Positions 32,601 through 43,539 are shown, numbered from the stretch's first letter. The stretch is DNA of 64,000 bases from Symbiodinium natans (GCA_905221605.1 CAJNDS010000001.1:2216525-2280524), one strand, 5' to 3'. Made by a program: numbers and translations. The notes: generated by a model from the letters alone, not told the origin.

Positions 32601-32890
32601 AGGCACCTCCGCATCAAGACCTGGAAAGTTATCCCAAACGGGAGGGAATGCGAGGAGCTCCAGGTCCTCCGCATAAACCATGCCCCCTTTACGAATCAGC
32701 TCCTGCGTGGTAGCTGGAAGCCAATCCACCTGCACTAGCGAGAGCCGGACCGAGTTGGCAATTAATTACCAGGTCCTTCAGCATCTCGGAGCGAAAGAGG
32801 TCACCGAAGTCCCCGTTGACCGAAGGATCGTCCTCCAGGTACAAAACTATATGACTTCAAACACGCGGAAAGCCCGTCTGCGTCAGCAGC
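32553..32890 (-). CDS. Downstream exon(s) of the unknown gene at 33494
   Basis: The minus strand reads LYLEDDPSVNGDFGDLFRSE and then MLKDLVINCQLGPALASA. After a one-base frame change it reads VDWLPATTQELIRKGGMVYA, EDLELLAFPPVWDNFPGLDA and EVPATYEDISYLVRSNPQ. The frame change at a GTGCAG|GTGGA sequence could be an indel or a tiny intron. It probably continues the gene whose main exon is 33494-33050. The protein is not recognised. Confidence 0.45.
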
Positions 32891-32921
32891 CAGTTACTTG
32901 TGCACTCCTGGTTATCTATAT

Positions 32922-33494
32922 CTATGCCACGCTTTCTGAGCTTCTTGCCTGGCTGTTTGACGTTCCTCTTTCTTGTGATTTCAATAGTTTCTTGTTCTTG
33001 ATCCCTAGGTATGTTGTTTCGATGCTCATGGAGCTTGCTGATTTTCCTGTACTGGCCTTGCGGTGGGCATTGTCCTGAAGCCACTGTCTGTGTACCCAAT
33101 GCGCCGCGTAGAAGTCTGTGCGGCCCCCAGGGATTAGTGGCAGGCTCACCAAGATCCCATTGAGGGCCGTTTTGGCATAGTGTAGAGGGCGTGTTGTGCC
33201 GCTGCACATTGCGAGGTCCGTGAGCGTTGCGGGGTCCGCATTTTCCGGCAGCTCATCGCTGTCAACACGAAGCCAGTGCTTGTTGACCTGGACACGCAAG
33301 ATCTTGGTGTGGCCCTCTCGAAAACGCTCCATGACGTACTGATCATGCTCATGGTCGAGAACCTTTGTGACGAGTTGCATCGTCTCATCACGGTTTGCTT
33401 CTGGAGCGAAGTCCTTGAGCACGTCCATGGCTTGCATAACTGCCTCATCCAATGCAATCTGCATTGCATTCTCCATTCCGGTTGGGCATGGGTC
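32922..33494 (-). CDS. Main exon of an unknown minus-strand gene
   Basis: A long open stretch beginning after an acceptor TTTCAG at 33495 with DPCPTGMENAMQIALDEAV. It continues with ETMQLVTKVLDHEHDQYVME, VNKHWLRVDSDELPENAD and GRTDFYAAHWVHRQWLQDN. The last part (below about 33050) is lysine/serine-rich and may already be intron; a possible GC donor lies after HRK. An upstream exon at about 33570-33496 reads TRVQKFVAQHGFRLTVFSPP. No domain is recognised. It sits in the telomere-free island with no TTTAGGG in its introns, unlike other genes in the window. Confidence 0.55.
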   Translation of the reverse strand, partial: DPCPTGMENAMQIALDEAVMQAMDVLKDFAPEANRDETMQLVTKVLDHEHDQYVMERFREGHTKILRVQVNKHWLRVDSDELPENADPATLTDLAMCSGTTRPLHYAKTALNGILVSLPLIPGGRTDFYAAHWVHRQWLQDNAHRKASTGKSASSMSIETTYLGIKNKKLLKSQERGTSNSQARSSESVA

Positions 33495-33585
33495 CTGAAA
33501 GGAGGGCTGAAGACTGTGAGCCGAAATCCGTGCTGGGCAACGAACTTCTGAACACGCGTTGGGGCTTGTAAGGTCGCAGACGACC

Positions 33586-34039
33586 TTAGCAGTTGGCTAC
33601 TGAAAAGCCGCGCAGCAAAGAAATCTTCAGCAAATCCAATACGTGAAGCTCTGTAACATTTTCAGACCTGTGCTGGCTAAGTAACATCTTCGGAAGATAA
33701 TGCATAAAACGGGCATCCTCAGCGAAAGCTGCCTGAGCGCTCATACTTGCAGTGAACAACAAAACTTCTGAACCCAGCGACATGCTGCACAATGGAAACG
33801 AAAGGGCCCGCACCCTCTCGCAAAACTGAATGTGGCTGGCTGGCTCTTGGATCTGAGGCCGAGTGCTGGGCTTTAACGTGGACGGCGCCGGGAGGAACCA
33901 AAACACAGATTTCAACTTGCGATGGTAGGAGTCCTGAGTCAAGGTGGCCAAGGGAGCCACGCTCAAAGGAGAATCTGTAAGCCCCAGGAAACTCATGCTT
34001 TCGGACAGGTGAGTGAATGACGGTAAAGTTGCGCCCCAA
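33586..34039 (-). CDS. Putative upstream coding region, frame-switched
   Basis: The minus strand reads MGRNFTVIHSPVRKHEFPGA and YRFSFERGSLGHLDSGLLPS in one frame. Then from about 33900 another frame reads SASMSAQAAFAEDARFMHYL-like sequence ending ISLLRGFSVANC. It may form 5' exons of the 33494 gene, or a decayed copy. No family is recognised. Confidence 0.35.
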
Positions 34040-34059
34040 AGTATTAATAAGGGCGCATA

Positions 34060-34780
34060 AGCCGTTAACAGGAGTTCTTGTTTAGTTAACTGGGGATTTG
34101 TAACTTAAAATTTTACAGCCTTTTATTTTAATCTATTTTGTTTTTATCTGCTTCTCTTCTATCTTCTACTTCTATTCTTAGTTTCGTATGTAATCTATAC
34201 ATGAATTGTGCGGTAAATGGGCTCTTTATTATTCCATTATTTGCTCATACGGGCACGACATAGAAGAAAGTAATGTGCCCGTTAAATAGTAAATGAAATT
34301 AAAGAAGTAAACGAAGTGATCACATTAATTTTGTAACTTGAATGAGATGAAGAGAGAACTGAATGAATGATTAGTCGGTTTCAGAAGAGAATTCCTTCAT
34401 TCATGCCGTTTCACTCAAATGCAGTTCATAAAGGAGTTTTGGAAAGGGGTGGGGCGCTTGGTGAATTAGCTGAATTAAAAAGTAAGGAGTGAAGTGAACG
34501 AAACGACGCACGATTTTAATGAAAGCGAGAACGAGCGACACAAGATTTGATAAGCGTATTTGTTTTCCTTCATTTGTAATCCTATTTTAACGGGAACAAA
34601 GCGGTAGACTATAACATGTTTATCTTCTTATTGCAACCATAGGAAATGCTTGATAGCCTCCTCGTGGACACCAAAAACACCTTGATATGATTCACGACCT
34701 CCGGTCCGCAGTACCAAAAACGGAAAGAACACCTAAGCCCCAACAAAACCAGACAAAACCCAAGGCCCATACAAAACCCA
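34060..34780. other. A/T-rich region without a gene
   Basis: Low-complexity A/T-rich DNA with gaatgaatga and gaacgagc motifs. The telomere-free island ends where CCCTAAA repeats restart at about 34795. Confidence 0.5.
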
Positions 34781-34794
34781 AAAGCCCAGGAAAC

Positions 34795-34890
34795 CCTAAA
34801 CCCTAAACCCTAAACCCTAAGCCCTAAACCCTAAACCCCAAACCCTAAACCCTAAACCCTAAACCATAAACCCTAAACCCTAACCCTTGA
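34795..34890 (-). repeat. Telomere-type tract
   Basis: CCCTAAA with a few variant units; marks the right border of the telomere-free island. Confidence 0.9.
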
Positions 34891-35474
34891 ACACGTTACA
34901 ACACCTCAACTCCTCAGCCTGCTGAACCTTGGAGCCCCTTAACCCTTGTGAACCCCCCAAAAAACAAGCCCTGAAGCCCTAACAAAAAGCCCCAAAAGTG
35001 GTTAGGGTGTAGGGCTTGGGGATTTTTAGGGTGTAGGGTTTAGGGTTTGGGTTTAGGGTTTAGGGTTTGGGGTTTAGGGTTTAGGGAGGCCATCCCGCAA
35101 ATCCTGCCTTCGATCAGCTGCTGCAGGTGCTTCACGTGCTCGGGGCTCGCCAGAAGAACGTGGCGCGCCACGGCCTGCGAAGGAGGGTTTTGAGGCCTGG
35201 GGCCTTCGGGCCCTAAACCACAATCCTGGTCGCTGTCCCTTCGGACATGGGCCTTCTGCTGAGGGCGGCTGTGGCTCAGGGAAAGTTTGGGTTTCGGGTT
35301 CAGCCTTCAGGGTTTCGGACAAGGCTGCAAACCCGAAGCCCTCGATATGTTCTGCAAAAGCGTAGGGCCGCTGACAAAGGCGAAGGGGCCTGCGCCGGCT
35401 GCTCAACGACCTCCTCCAAGCAGAAAGCCTGCCAGCTTTGCAAGTCAGGTTTCGGGGTTTGGGGGGGTTTAGAA

Positions 35475-35549
35475 ATACACTTCCCTAAACCCTAAACCCT
35501 AAACCCTAAACCCTAAACCCTAAACCCTAAACCCTAAACCCTAAACCCT
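35475..35549 (-). repeat. Telomere-type tract
   Basis: About ten CCCTAAA units. Exon-like texture lies on both sides (35085-35440 and 35550-35690) but no family is recognised. Confidence 0.9.
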
Positions 35550-35878
35550 TACTTGTCCAGTTCACTGCGGAGTCGACAGAAAATCTTCTACTTCAACACG
35601 AAGTCCAGGGAGAAAGCCATCGCAGCGTCGCTGGCGCACGCACACGCTCGTACTGCGACCACCACCACGAGAGTCAGAGGGATCCTTGTCATGATTATCA
35701 TCATGATCCTAAACCCTAAACTTTACACTTCTATTTCGCACCTGACTCATTGAAGTATCTTCCTCGACACCCTAAACCTTAAACCTTGAGTCCTAAACCC
35801 GAACCCTTAACCCTAAAGGTTAAACCCTAAATCCTGAACCCTGAACCCTAGACCCTTCGGGAGTCGAATCATATGAAC

Positions 35879-35982
35879 GATTCCCTATTGTTGGTTATTG
35901 TATACGACTTTATACTATCTCTTTAAAAAAAAAAAGATTCCCTATTGTTGGTTATAGTATACGCCTTTATACTATCAGATAA
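35879..35982. repeat. Tandem duplication, about 57-bp unit
   Basis: gattccctattgttggttat starts at 35879 and 35936. Each copy ends in an imperfect palindrome around gtatacg and ttatactatc. Confidence 0.85.
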
Positions 35983-35999
35983 ATATAATATGTAGCAAT

Positions 36000-37000
36000 T
36001 GTTTGGCATGTTTTTCGGACAGACCACAGGTCCTTCGACATATAGGGTTTAGGGTTTAAAGTCTCCATGCTCTGGATATCAGGGCCCTTAAGTGCCCACC
36101 TAAAGGTCAGGCACAAAGGAGGCTTGCTGAAGGCTTCTTTGGGCTTTGGGTTGAGGGTGCTTAAGGTGGAGATATTGTGGAATCCGACGATTGCGTCCTC
36201 AGCATCACAAAAGCCCTAAACCCTAGACACCGGCTTACTCCTGAAACACCTAAAACACCCCTAAGCAACCCCTAGAAATCCCCTAAACCCTTAAACCCCG
36301 AACCCTAAACCCCGAGAATCTCCCTAGAACCCCTAAAGCACCCTTCAGCAACCCCCGACCTCCAGAAGCAGCGTCAGGCAAAGGTCGCCAACACACTGGG
36401 CGCGGCCACCTGGGAATCGTCAGCGAGGAGGGGGCGCGCGCCATGGGCTTTTGGAGATTCAGGCCAAGGGCTGCTTGGCACTTCTTGAGGCGTTTGGGGT
36501 TTAGGGCTTTTGAGGTCTAGGGTTCAGGGCTTGGGGGGAAGAATTGGGGTTAGGGTTTAGAGTTTGGGGTCTAGAGTTTGGGAGATAGCGTTGAATCCTT
36601 ACGACCAACAGGCTAGGCACACCCACGCATCCCCGACCCTGAACCCTATAAACCCCAAACCCTGAACTACACGGTGCATTTGGAATCTTCCAAAACTTGG
36701 CACCACCCTAAACCTTAAACCCTAAACCCCAAACCCTAAACCCTGAACCCAAAAGGAAGACCCGCACACCAGGTCGGCCCAGGGCACAAATCTCAGAATC
36801 GCCCAGCAGCCAGTGGTGCTGATGGGCCGCCTGAACATGTGGCCATGCGGTCGGGCATCTAAATTATGGTCCATTTCTTGGATCTCCGTTGAAAAACTGC
36901 TTTTGGTGCTCGAAACACCAAACCTCATTAAGACCTGACCCTGCGGTGACGTCTTGAACTGTCACGGGGCTCTGAACCCTAAACCCGGACTTCGGGTTTG
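36000..37000. other. Mixed telomere-degenerate and unique DNA
   Basis: Short CCCTAAA-like runs at 36210-36340 and 36635-36755, with GC-rich islands at 36360-36450 and 36755-36930. No recognisable gene. Confidence 0.4.
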
Positions 37001-37009
37001 GGAGGGGGG

Positions 37010-37920
37010 GGTTTAGGGTTTAGGGTTTAGGGTTTAGGGTTTAGGGTTTAGGGTTTAGGATTTAGGGGGGGTTTAGGGAATTCAATCCCAGGTTTGGGTA
37101 GGCCCCGAAGCCCCACAGAGCTGGAAACCGAACTTGAGGGCCGCTTTGGAGAATTTAGGGTTTAGGGTTTAGGGTTTAGGGTTTAGGGTTTAGGGTTTAG
37201 GGTTTAGGGTTTAGGGTTTAGGGTTTAGGGTTTAGGGTTTAGGGTTTAGGTTTAGGGTTTAGGGTTTAGGGTTTAGGGTTTAGGGTTTAGGGTTTAGGGT
37301 TTAGGGTTTAGGGTTTAGGGTTGGCCCCATGGATGAAAATGAGAGTTGCGTGCTCCAGGCCACAGCCCAAAGAAACCCGAATGTTGCTTTTTGAGGAATA
37401 CTCCCTTTAAATCGGCAGGAGCCTAAACCCTAAAACCCTAAACCCTAAAGCCTAAACCCTAAACCCTGAACCCTAAACCCTGCAGTTCCATTCCTAAAGA
37501 CCCCGATGTTGAAGACCTCAGGTGCACGTGCCATGAGGCAGATCCGTTGCTCACACTACACCCAGGGTCCTTGAAACCCTACATTGGGGAGCTACCATTA
37601 AGGGTTAAGGGGTTTAGGGTTTAGGGTTTGGGGTTTAGGGTTTAGGGTTTAGGGTTTAGGGTTTAGGATTTAGGGTTTAGGGTGGGGAAGTTCCTCCTTC
37701 TACTACCCTCATCCTACGAAGAATAAACCTGACAAACCCGAGAAACCCTGTCCCAGGGTTTCACACACAAGGCTCAGGGGCGGCCGTGTGCGAGGAGCAT
37801 CAAGCTCAGAGATCGGCTATGCAACAGCGGTTTAGGGTTTAGGGTTTAAGGTTTAGGGTTTAGGGTTTAGGGTTTAGGGTTTAGGGTTTAAGGTTTAGGG
37901 TTTAGGGTTTAGGGTTTTAG
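37010..37920 (+). repeat. Cluster of telomere-type tracts
   Basis: TTTAGGG at 37012-37078, 37154-37322 (about 24 units), 37608-37685 and 37830-37920; CCCTAAA at 37421-37480. Confidence 0.95.
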
Positions 37921-38186
37921 GCTTTCGGGTTTCGGGTTTAGGGTTTCACTTGGGGGAAAGTAGAAGGCTCTTGTGCTCCTCGAAGCTGCTGCCACGCGCG
38001 TTCGCGGCTCCCTTCTGAGCTCTAGTCAGCACGCTGTCACCCTCAGCCCTAAGCCCTAAACCCTAAACCCTAAACCCTGAACCCTAAACCTACACCCTGG
38101 AACCATAAACTACCCCTGCACACTATATCCGACCTGACCAGTACAGATTTATTCTGCCAAGCTCGATCATGCCTCCGAGGTCCACA

Positions 38187-39682
38187 CTAAGCTGAGACGC
38201 GTCTGTGCTTCCTGGCGGACCCTTCCAGCAATCGCAAGACTTCCACGCGGCCCAAGTCACAGGCAAGCATGGCGGCTGTCTTGCCTGCTCGGTTGGCCAA
38301 GTCCTTGTCGGCGCCAGCCTCCACCAGCAACCGCACAACTGCGACGTGGCCATTGAGAGCTGCGCTGATCAGGGCTGTGCGGCCTCCGTCGTTGGCCGCG
38401 TCCTTGTCAGCGCCCGCCTCCACCAGCAAGCGCACGACTTCGACGTTTCCATCGGCAGCTGCGTTGATCAGGGCTGTGTCACCATCAGCGGTGGCCGCGT
38501 CCTTGTCAGCGCCAGCCTCCACCAGCAACCGCACGACTTCAACGTGACCCCTCGCAACTCCGACTTTCAGGGCTGTGTGGCCTCCGCGGTCGGCAGCGTC
38601 CTTGTCAGTGCCAGCCTGCACCAGCAAGCGCACGACTTCGACGTGGCCATTGAAAGCTGCGTTGATCAGGGCTGTGCTACCATCGGCGTCGGCCGCATCC
38701 TTGTCCGCGCCAGCCTCCACCAGCAACCGCACGACTTCGACGTGGCCACCGAGAACTGCCTTGATCAGGGCTGTGTGGCCGTCGTCGTCGGCCGCGTCCT
38801 TGTCAGCGCCGGCCTCCACCAGCAAACGCACAACTTCGACGTAACCCCTCCCAGCTGCGGCCATCAGGGCAGTGACGCCTCCATCATCGGTCGCGTCCTT
38901 GTCGGCGCCAGCCTCCACCAGCAAGCGCACGACTTCGACGTTTCCATCGAAAGCTGCGTTGATCAGGGCAGTGCAGCCATCGACGGCGGCTGCGTCCTTG
39001 TCAGCGCCAGCCTCCAAAAGCAAGCGCACGACTTCGACGTGGCCATCGAGAGCTGCGTTGATCAGGGCTGTCCAGCCATCGTCGCCGGCAACATCCTTGT
39101 CGGCGCCAGCCTCCACCAGCAAGCGCACAACTTCGACGTGACCCTTCGCAGCTGCGAGGATCAGGGCTGTGTCGCCTGTGTCGTCGGCCGCGTCCTTGTC
39201 GGCACCTGCGTCCACCAGCAGACCCACGACGTCAACGTGGCCAAACTCAGAAGCCCGCGAAAGCAGCGTCCGGCCTTCTATTGCCACACTGGGGTCCAGG
39301 GGCAGCTGCAGCATGGACTCGACCTGCGGTTTCGACACTTTTCGACATATGCACCATCTAATTTCATGGCTAACAGGTCAGCTGCCACCCTGGGAACCCC
39401 TGCCTTTTCCACTGATCCCTCCCTGGCGGCAGCAATGAGCTCATCCAGTTGTGCCTGGGAGGCACTGCAGAAGTTTAGCACTACCAGCTCCATGTCCAGG
39501 TCCAGGGAGTCGACCGCGTCAGCATCATCCAAACTGGCGCCCAAGCGGAGGAGCCTCTGCCTGAATCTCGGCGGAAGGCCGTGTAGCCGGTGCAAGCGTC
39601 GCTTCACATCCCGCACCGTGCTCACCTCATGCACAGGCAGAGTCGCCACTTCGACACCCGAAAGTAGGCGAATACGCAGCAT
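38187..39682 (-). CDS. Ubiquitin-like plus ankyrin-repeat protein (2 exons, 471 aa)
   Basis: Exon 1 is 39682-39404 and exon 2 is 39323-38187. The 80-bp intron is GC-AG (AAAAG|GCAGG ... CCGCAG|G) and joins EGSVEK|VESMLQ in frame. Residues 1-75 form a ubiquitin-like fold (MLRIRLLSGVEVATLPVHEV). From about residue 104 come eleven 33-residue ankyrin repeats with near-identical sequence (TALINAA-x-x-GHVEVVRLLVEAGADKDAA). The 99-bp repeats are so similar that recent amplification or gene conversion is likely. The protein is a scaffold without a visible catalytic domain. An alternative start nine codons upstream (39709) is possible; I prefer the ATG that opens the ubiquitin strand. The gene lacks telomere repeat in its only intron, in contrast to the RCC1-like gene. 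Confidence 0.9.
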
Positions 39683-39829
39683 ATGGATCCAGAAGCTTTG
39701 AACTAACAAAAATCTAGTGCTTCAGAGCCAGGCAAACAAAATGGCTGCATATCAAGACTTAGGATTTGCCCGTGCTCTAACGACATCCATTTCGGGTTTG
39801 GGGTTAGGGTTTAGGGAAAAGGGTGACCC

Positions 39830-39940
39830 AAGAGTCATAAAAATATGGGGGTTTACGACACCCAATATAGCTCCCCAGATAGTAGGACTATTATACGGAC
39901 CCCAATAAGGTACCCCGAATTTCGGAAACCTCAATAAATG
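39830..39940. mobile_element. Family F element (copy 3)
   Basis: acccaatatagctccccaga and ccaataaggtaccccgaattt match the block order of copies at 23301 and 47680. It lies about 150 bp upstream of the ankyrin gene. Confidence 0.65.
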
Positions 39941-40084
39941 ATAGCCCCCCACCATCATCATCGCCATAGTCAGAATCATAATCATACCTAATCACCGTAG
40001 AAAACCACAAGGCTCCAAAGCCCTTCCTTACACCATCTTGAAGCCCCATACCGCCTTACACCCCTTTTACATCGCCCTCCACCC

Positions 40085-40130
40085 TAAACCCTAAACCCTA
40101 AACCCTAGACCCTAAACCCTAATCCCCCGG
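40085..40130 (-). repeat. Short telomere-type tract
   Basis: Six CCCTAAA-like units. A second TTTAGGG run lies at 40244-40275. Confidence 0.8.
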
Positions 40131-40314
40131 ACCTTTGAACCCTAACATGCAGAGAACCACCGACCTTGGGCAGAGAGCCCAGGAAGCGCTGCCGAAAGAA
40201 CTCCTGCCAGGGTTGAGGACTGATGGAGCTTAGGGCTTTTGGGGTTTAGGGTTTAGGGTTTAGGGTTTAGGGCTTAGGGCTTTTGGGCCTTTGGGCCTTT
40301 GGGGGTTTAGGTTG

Positions 40315-40415
40315 GGAGTTCCCTTTTCCTAACAGTCCTTAATAGGGATTATAGTACCTCCTGTTATAATCCCGTTTATCCCCACTCAGGACTGTTTGTA
40401 TAAGGGGGAACATCC
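40315..40415. mobile_element. Inverted-repeat element, family A (copy 3)
   Basis: The left arm gttcccttttcctaacagtc and the right arm ggactgtttgtataaggggg are inverted copies, with the interior atagtacctcctgttataat. Among the clearest members of the family. Confidence 0.8.
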
Positions 40416-40714
40416 AAAGGTTTAGGGTTTATTGCTTAGGGTCTAGGAAGGCTTGGAGTGTTCAAGGCTAGGGCGTTCAATGCTTCGGAACTCTTGGTGT
40501 TTTCCGGCCCTAGGCAGCTCTCTCCAATGCGGGTCCCTTTTTGGGGTACCCTAGATTCAGGGCCTAAACCCCAAACCCCAAACCCTAAACCCTAAACCCC
40601 AAAAAATCACAATAGGCACCCAAGATGTTTCAGGTTCGCATGGTCTTGGGGCTTAGGAGAACCATATCCAGGAGCCACCCTGCAGAACGTTGCCCGACGG
40701 TAAGGCTTGCAGGG

Positions 40715-41520
40715 CTTGAGGGTTTGAAGGTTTGAGGGTTGGAGGGTTGGAGGGTTTGAGGGTTTGAGGCTTTGAGGCTTTGAGGCTTTGAGGCTTTGAG
40801 GCTTTGAGGCTTTGAGGCTTTGAGGCTTTGAGGCTTTGAGGCTTTGAGGCTTTGAGGCTTTGAGGCTTTGAGGCTTTGAGGCTTTGAGGCTTTGAGGCTT
40901 TGAGGCTTTGAGGCTTTGAGGCTTTGAGGCTTTGAGGCTTTGAGGCTTTGAGGCTTTGAGGCTTTGAGGCTTTGAGGCTTTGAGGCTTTGAGGCTTTGAG
41001 GCTTTGAGGCTTTGAGGCTTTGAGGCTTTGAGGCTTTGAGGCTTTGAGGCTTTGAGGCTTTGAGGCTTTGAGGCTTTGAGGCTTTGAGGCTTTGAGGCTT
41101 TGAGGCTTTGAGGCTTTGAGGCTTTGAGGCTTTGAGGCTTTGAGGCTTTGAGGCTTTGAGGCTTTGAGGCTTTGAGGCTTTGAGGCTTTGAGGCTTTGAG
41201 GCTTTGAGGCTTTGAGGCTTTGAGGCTTTGAGGCTTTGAGGCTTTGAGGTGGCTTTGAGGCTTTGAGGCTTTGAGGCTTTGAGGCTTTGAGGCTTTGAGG
41301 CTTTGAGGCTTTGAGGCTTTGAGGCTTTGAGGCTTTGAGGCTTTGAGGCTTTGAGGCTTTGAGGCTTTGAGGCTTTGAGGCTTTGAGGCTTTGAGGCTTT
41401 GAGGCTTTGAGGCTTTGAGGCTTTGAGGCTTTGAGGCTTTGAGGCTTTGAGGCTTTGAGGCTTTGAGGCTTTGAGGCTTTGAGGCTTTGAGGCTTTGAGG
41501 CTTGAGGCTTTGGGGTCGGG
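40715..41520 (+). repeat. Octamer satellite (TTTGAGGC), about 740 bp
   Basis: About ninety perfect copies of GAGGCTTT run from about 40767 to 41500, with one 2-bp interruption near 41249. The left border has TTTGAGGG and TTGGAGGG units that look like the precursor, so the satellite grew out of a telomere-like variant. Because three octamers make eight codons, the minus strand has a long open frame with the octapeptide SLKASKPQ; I regard it as spurious. Confidence 0.97.
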
Positions 41521-41689
41521 GGGCTTGAGGGTTTGAAGGTCAGGGTTCGGGGGTTTGAGGGTTTACCCCAGGCCTTCAATACCCAGCAGCCTTCTGAGCC
41601 CAACTCTTAGCTAAGCCCAAACCCTCCACCTAAGCACCCCTTCGACCCAAAGAGGATTTAAAGGCTTACGGGTCAAGGGTCAAGCTGTG

Positions 41690-41960
41690 AGGGCTGAGGG
41701 TTGAGGGTTTGAGGGTTGAGGGTTTGGGGGGGGGGGGGGGGGTAAGGGTTTAGGGTTTAGGGTTTCGGGTTTCGGGTTTAGGGTTTAGGGTTTAGGGTTT
41801 AGGGGTTCGGTCTCAGGGTTCAGTTCAGGGCCCCTCCTCTGTCATCCGGCAGATCTGCTCAGGATCGCTCCTGGTGTGGCTGCTAGGGTTTAGGGCTTTC
41901 GGGAACCCGACGGTTTAGGGTTCAGGGCTCAGGGTTCAGGGTTTAGGGTTTCGGTTTTAG
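41690..41960 (+). repeat. Telomere-variant tract with poly-G
   Basis: TTGAGGG units, a G-run at about 41727-41742, then TTTAGGG/TTTCGGG. Degenerate CCCTAAA-like DNA continues to 42280 with no recognisable gene. Confidence 0.8.
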
Positions 41961-42305
41961 GGTTTAGGACCCTATAAACCCTTGAATTTCCGCCCCTCAA
42001 ACCCTAAACCTGCATCCCAAATTGAAAACACAAAACCCAAAAACATCCTAAAACCTTGCACCCTGAGGAACCCTACTCTAAAGAGTGCTTGTAACTAAAG
42101 ACCCACTACTGCACACCCCAACACCCTAAAAAACACCCTAGACCCTAAAACCTAAATCCTAACAAAATGCCCCTAAACCCAAAAAAAACGCCGCAACTCC
42201 CAAATACATGCCCTAACCCCAAGCCCCCTGCAAGCCCGCAGTCAGACGAAGGGGCTGAATACCCTAGCCCAAAAAAGCTTAACCTTTTACTTGCAATAGG
42301 ATTGC

Positions 42306-42399
42306 ATATGGTGAGTTCTCTAAATTAGGGACCTTTTTTTTGGGTACCCTGATACGTCGGACCCCAAAGGGGAAAAATACTTTAGAGAAGTGACCATAT
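42306..42399. mobile_element. Inverted-repeat element, family C (copy 2)
   Basis: The arms atatggtgagttctctaaa and tttagagaagtgaccatat are near-perfect inverted copies. The inner part has complementary ggtaccc/ggacccc blocks. Compact, 94 bp. Confidence 0.85.
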
Positions 42400-42420
42400 A
42401 ACACACAGGTTATTAAAGGC

Positions 42421-42560
42421 TGGAGTTTAGGGTTTAGGGTTTAGGGTTTAGGGTTTAGGGTTTAGGGTTTAGGGTTTAGGGTTTAGGGTTTAGGGTTTAG
42501 GGTTTAGGGTTTAGGGTTGAGGGTTGAGGGTTGAGGGTTGAGGGTTTAGGGTTTAGAGGT
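42421..42560 (+). repeat. Telomere-type tract
   Basis: About twelve TTTAGGG units, four TTGAGGG units, then TTTAGGG again. It abuts the stop codon of the minus-strand gene ending at 42564. Confidence 0.95.
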
Positions 42561-42563
42561 TAA

Positions 42564-42704
42564 CTACCCAGCCCCGAAGTCAGAACGCCCTGCGAATCTG
42601 GAGTCTCTCAGGCACCTGTTGATCTGCGGGTCGTACTTGGCGAAGACGAGGCACTCAAGCACGCAGAGCTGGAGGTTCAGGCCCTCCTTCACCACCCTCT
42701 CCAC
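42564..42704 (-). CDS. Terminal exon of an unknown multi-exon gene
   Basis: Forty-six codons and a stop: VERVVKEGLNLQLCVLECLV followed by FAKYDPQINRCLRDSRFAGR and SDFGAG. The acceptor is ATGCAG|G. It joins in phase 0 to the exon ending at 43091 (PEHAE|VERVV). Both junctions share AGGTGG, as expected if the intron arose with a small duplication. The protein is not recognised; it is helical and cysteine-containing. Upstream exon-like islands on the same strand continue to about 52.9 kb, with telomere-rich introns. Confidence 0.6.
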   Translation of the reverse strand: MERVVKEGLNLQLCVLECLVFAKYDPQINRCLRDSRFAGRSDFGAG

Positions 42705-43090
42705 CTGCATCTTTGTTGGCTTCCGGGTTTTAGGGTTCAGGCTCGAGCGCTTTTGCGCGCAGAGTTTTGGGTGATCTCTGTGAGGAGGATTGTGGGGATT
42801 GGGGTTGAGGGGCCTTTGAGCTTCGGGGTACATACCCTAAGTATTGAACCCCAAAACCTAAACCCTAAACCGCAGATATTAAACCCCAAACCCTAACCCC
42901 AAAACCTAAATCCTAAACCGCAGAGAGATGCTAGGATTGCATGATAGCGGAACTTGCAGCTGAAAGGAAAATGCTCCCTCAAACCAGTATCCTCCCCTAA
43001 GCACCCGAAACACTAAACCCCTGAACCCCAAACCCTAAACCCTAAAGCCTAAACCTGAAAATCTAAACCCTCAACTCAATGTTAACCCAC

Positions 43091-43135
43091 CTCGGCGTGC
43101 TCCGGCACAACGGAGAACTTGGGACAGCCAGCCAC
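43091..43135 (-). CDS. Internal exon of the same unknown gene
   Basis: Reads VAGCPKFSVVPEHAE between the acceptor CCTGAG|G and the GT donor GCCGAG|GTGGG. A slightly longer exon reading VALPEVAGCPKF is possible. A competing frame upstream reads RLYDTLYFK, so the 5' edge is uncertain. Confidence 0.5.
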
Positions 43136-43539
43136 CTCAGGCAAGGCGACTTGAAGTAAAGGGTATCATACAGGCGCCTGAAAAAGCCTGAAAAACAAGA
43201 ACAGGGTTTTAGGGGCTTACTATAGTAGAATTCTAATGGGACCAGAAGAGCATACTAAAAAAAAAACATGCGGCCCCCATACTATGTACTGTTTTTGCCT
43301 CATGAAGTTTATAAGGTTTATAAGGGCACCACACCTCCCGAAAGGGAGCAAGGGCCTACTCTAAGGTTGAAGGGTTCTCCCAAACTCTTGAACCCTAGCC
43401 CAAACCCCATCACACCCTAACCTACCAAATTCAAACCGCACACTTCATCAAGAACATCTCAGGTCACCTTAGAACCCCTTTAAAACAAGGAGCAATCAAG
43501 AGGACAAACAAAAATAGAAGCCCCTCTCCCCTCCCTAAA

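Noticed and set aside
38205-39701. Plus-strand open frame of about 498 codons
   Set aside because: It is antisense to the ubiquitin-like/ankyrin gene. The near-identical 99-bp repeats lack stops on the opposite strand, and the reading has no domain.
40653-41603. Minus-strand open frame of 316 codons made of SLKASKPQ
   Set aside because: It is the translation of a perfect 8-bp satellite; all frames remain open simply because the unit has no stop.
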